From positions 3,038,001 through 3,102,000 of the forward strand of contig NZ_CP017774.1 in NCBI RefSeq assembly GCF_001857965.1: a stretch of DNA of 64,000 nt, written 5' to 3'. This document shows positions 62,648 through 64,000 of the stretch, piece by piece. The first letter of the stretch is position 1, and each line of letters opens with the position of its first letter. The stretch is from Flavobacterium commune (GTDB lineage Bacteria > Bacteroidota > Bacteroidia > Flavobacteriales > Flavobacteriaceae). Both the position numbers and the translations under genes were made by a program. The notes under the pieces are model-generated. The model was not told the DNA's origin, made no database searches, and saw only the letters and a list, made by a program, of their open reading frames with translations.

Positions 62648-64000
62648 ATGTTAGTAATAAAAGTAAAAAAGATAAGTCTTGTTTTAGTAGCGTTTGTAGG
62701 TTTTAGCAGCCTTAGCTTTGCTCAAAAAAAACTACCTTATCAGGATTCCAAATTAGAAGTTGAAGCGCGGGTAAAAGACTTGTTGAGCCGAATGAGTCTG
62801 GAAGAAAAAGTACGTCAAATGGATATGTACAAAGGAGAATTTTTTAAAGAAAAAGAAGATTTCTCTAAAACGAAATCCAATGCTAAAATTGGAAAATTAG
62901 GAATAGGAGCCATTCATGATATTTATCCTCGTTCGGCAAAAATGATTAATGATCTTCAAAAAGAAGTGATTAAAAACAACCGTTGGGGAATTCCAGCATT
63001 GATTATGTGTGAGATGCTTCACGGTTATTTAGACGATGGAAGTACCGCTTTTCCTATGAACATTGGTTTAGGAGCTAGCTGGGACACTAATTTAATGGAT
63101 AAAGTAGGTAAAGTAATTGCTACCGAAGCCAGAGCGCACGGCGTTCATTTTGGCCTTGGACCCAATTTAGATTTAGGTCGCGAACCAAGATGGGGAAGAG
63201 TGGCAGAAACTTTTGGTGAAGATGCTTACTTGAACAGCGAAATTGGTTTGGCAATGATTAAAGGAATGCAAGGCGATGATTTAAAATCAGATCGTTCGAT
63301 AATTGCTGAACCCAAACACTTTGCTGTTCACGGAATTCCGCAAGCTGGAGGAAATTCTTCTCCTATTCTAGTGGGTGAACGTTCGGCTCGTGAAGATCAT
63401 TTACCATCTTTTCAAAAAGCATTTACAAAAGGCGGAGCGTTAGGAACCATGTGTGCTTATTCTGAATTAGACGGGATTCCTTGTGCTGCTAATCATTGGT
63501 TGTTGACTGATGTTTTACGAAAAGAATGGGGTTTCAAAGGAATTGTAGTTTCTGATTTGGGAGCTATCAAATACCTTCAAACTACACATTATGTTACCAA
63601 TTCTCCAAAAGAAAGTATCCGTGAAGCAGTTGCTGCAGGAGTGGATATGCAATTTTATGATTTTACCAATGAATTTTGGCAACAAAGCCTGATTGAATTG
63701 GTAAATGAAAAGAAACTGACTATGGAGCAAATTGACCGTGCGGCTGGTGGTGTTTTACGATTGAAGTTTATGTTAGGTTTATTCGAAAATCCATATACTG
63801 ACAAAAATCTAATTAAAGAGCGTTTTCATACCAAAGAAAATCAGGACATCGCCCTTGAAGCAGGACATAAATCGATGGTTTTATTGAAAAATGAAAACAA
63901 TCTTTTACCTCTGAAAAAAGATCTTCAAACTATTGCTGTTATCGGACCTAATGCCGATGCATCAAGATTAGGAGGCTATGCAGTTAAAAATAAAGTAGGA
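62648..64000 (+). CDS. GH3 beta-glycosidase, N-terminal part (cut by window edge)
   Basis: The gene starts at ATG 62648 with a signal peptide (LVLVAFVGFSSLSFAQ) and remains open for 451 codons to the right edge. The GH3 barrel is shown by ARVKDLLSRMSLEEKVRQMD, GLGPNLDLGREPRWGRVAETFGEDAYL, AEPKHFAVHG, DVLRKEWGFKGIVVSDLGAI (nucleophile D303) and AGVDMQF. The C-terminal part begins ALEAGHKSMVLLKNENNLLPL. The motif SDLG in place of the usual SDW/SDY is a mild variation. Substrate could be beta-glucoside, beta-xyloside or beta-mannoside. It follows GH92 by 12 bases in the same operon. Confidence 0.93.
   Translation, partial: MLVIKVKKISLVLVAFVGFSSLSFAQKKLPYQDSKLEVEARVKDLLSRMSLEEKVRQMDMYKGEFFKEKEDFSKTKSNAKIGKLGIGAIHDIYPRSAKMINDLQKEVIKNNRWGIPALIMCEMLHGYLDDGSTAFPMNIGLGASWDTNLMDKVGKVIATEARAHGVHFGLGPNLDLGREPRWGRVAETFGEDAYLNSEIGLAMIKGMQGDDLKSDRSIIAEPKHFAVHGIPQAGGNSSPILVGERSAREDHLPSFQKAFTKGGALGTMCAYSELDGIPCAANHWLLTDVLRKEWGFKGIVVSDLGAIKYLQTTHYVTNSPKESIREAVAAGVDMQFYDFTNEFWQQSLIELVNEKKLTMEQIDRAAGGVLRLKFMLGLFENPYTDKNLIKERFHTKENQDIALEAGHKSMVLLKNENNLLPLKKDLQTIAVIGPNADASRLGGYAVKNKVG

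Noticed and set aside
1..64000. CRISPR array, tRNA or rRNA genes
   Set aside because: No regularly spaced direct repeats were found and no cloverleaf or rRNA sequence was recognised on either strand.
40874..64000. A classical SusC/SusD-type locus
   Set aside because: No TonB-dependent receptor or SusD-like lipoprotein is encoded inside the window, only a sodium:solute symporter.

Overview
The window looks like a chromosomal segment of a Flavobacterium-like member of the Bacteroidota (Flavobacteriaceae). The DNA is AT-rich. Several genes are preceded by the Bacteroidota -7 motif TAnnTTTG. There are gliding-motility genes gldF/gldG, a secreted polysaccharide lyase with a type IX secretion tail, and long runs of secreted glycosidases. 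No rRNA, tRNA or CRISPR array was recognised.

Region 1 (1-10384) is the end of an integrative element. From the chromosomal border inward it holds a small zinc-finger/HTH protein, a tyrosine recombinase, two unrecognised proteins with the same 115-residue C-terminal module, two excisionase-like HTH proteins, a primase-like/DUF3987 replication protein and a Dam-type adenine methylase. A complete IS256-family element abuts the methylase. A truncated gene follows and runs off the left edge. The element ends exactly at the 3' end of mnmE, a known integration target of genomic islands in other bacteria.

Region 2 (10367-22161) is housekeeping: mnmE, a tandem universal stress protein, a MutS-like ATPase, dnaN, gldF-gldG, a SAM-hydroxide adenosyltransferase, phoH and a DEAD-box helicase.

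Region 3 (22219-28859, minus strand) is a tight five-gene operon: receiver-only response regulator, HEAT-repeat membrane protein, GT2 polymerase-like glycosyltransferase, LtaS-like phosphotransferase with a TPR tail, and a YaiO-type TPR/beta-barrel outer membrane protein. It resembles a synthase-dependent exopolysaccharide system. The two distal genes share a homologous TPR module, which suggests a periplasmic bridge.

Region 4 (29036-40873) is mixed. A family 1 polysaccharide lyase and a 97-aa orphan gene lie between a decayed copy and the intact copy of the 3' end of a TIGR02757 gene. Then come lolD, msrA, yebC, gcvT and nnrD, followed by an AraC/membrane protein/SDR cassette bounded by long attC-like inverted-repeat structures.

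Region 5 (40874-64000) is a large glycoprotein N-glycan catabolic locus. It contains a NagB/PIG-L fusion, a LytS/LytTR-type two-component pair, and a long plus-strand operon encoding GH92, a sodium:solute symporter, GH130, a CBM9-like protein, GH18, a GHL10-like protein, glycosylasparaginase, GH20, GH35, GH29, a second GH92 and a GH3 cut by the right edge. Together these could strip mannose, fucose, galactose and GlcNAc from N-glycans, split the Man-GlcNAc core by phosphorolysis, cut the GlcNAc-Asn bond, and feed amino sugars into glycolysis through NagB. No SusC/SusD pair is seen in the window.
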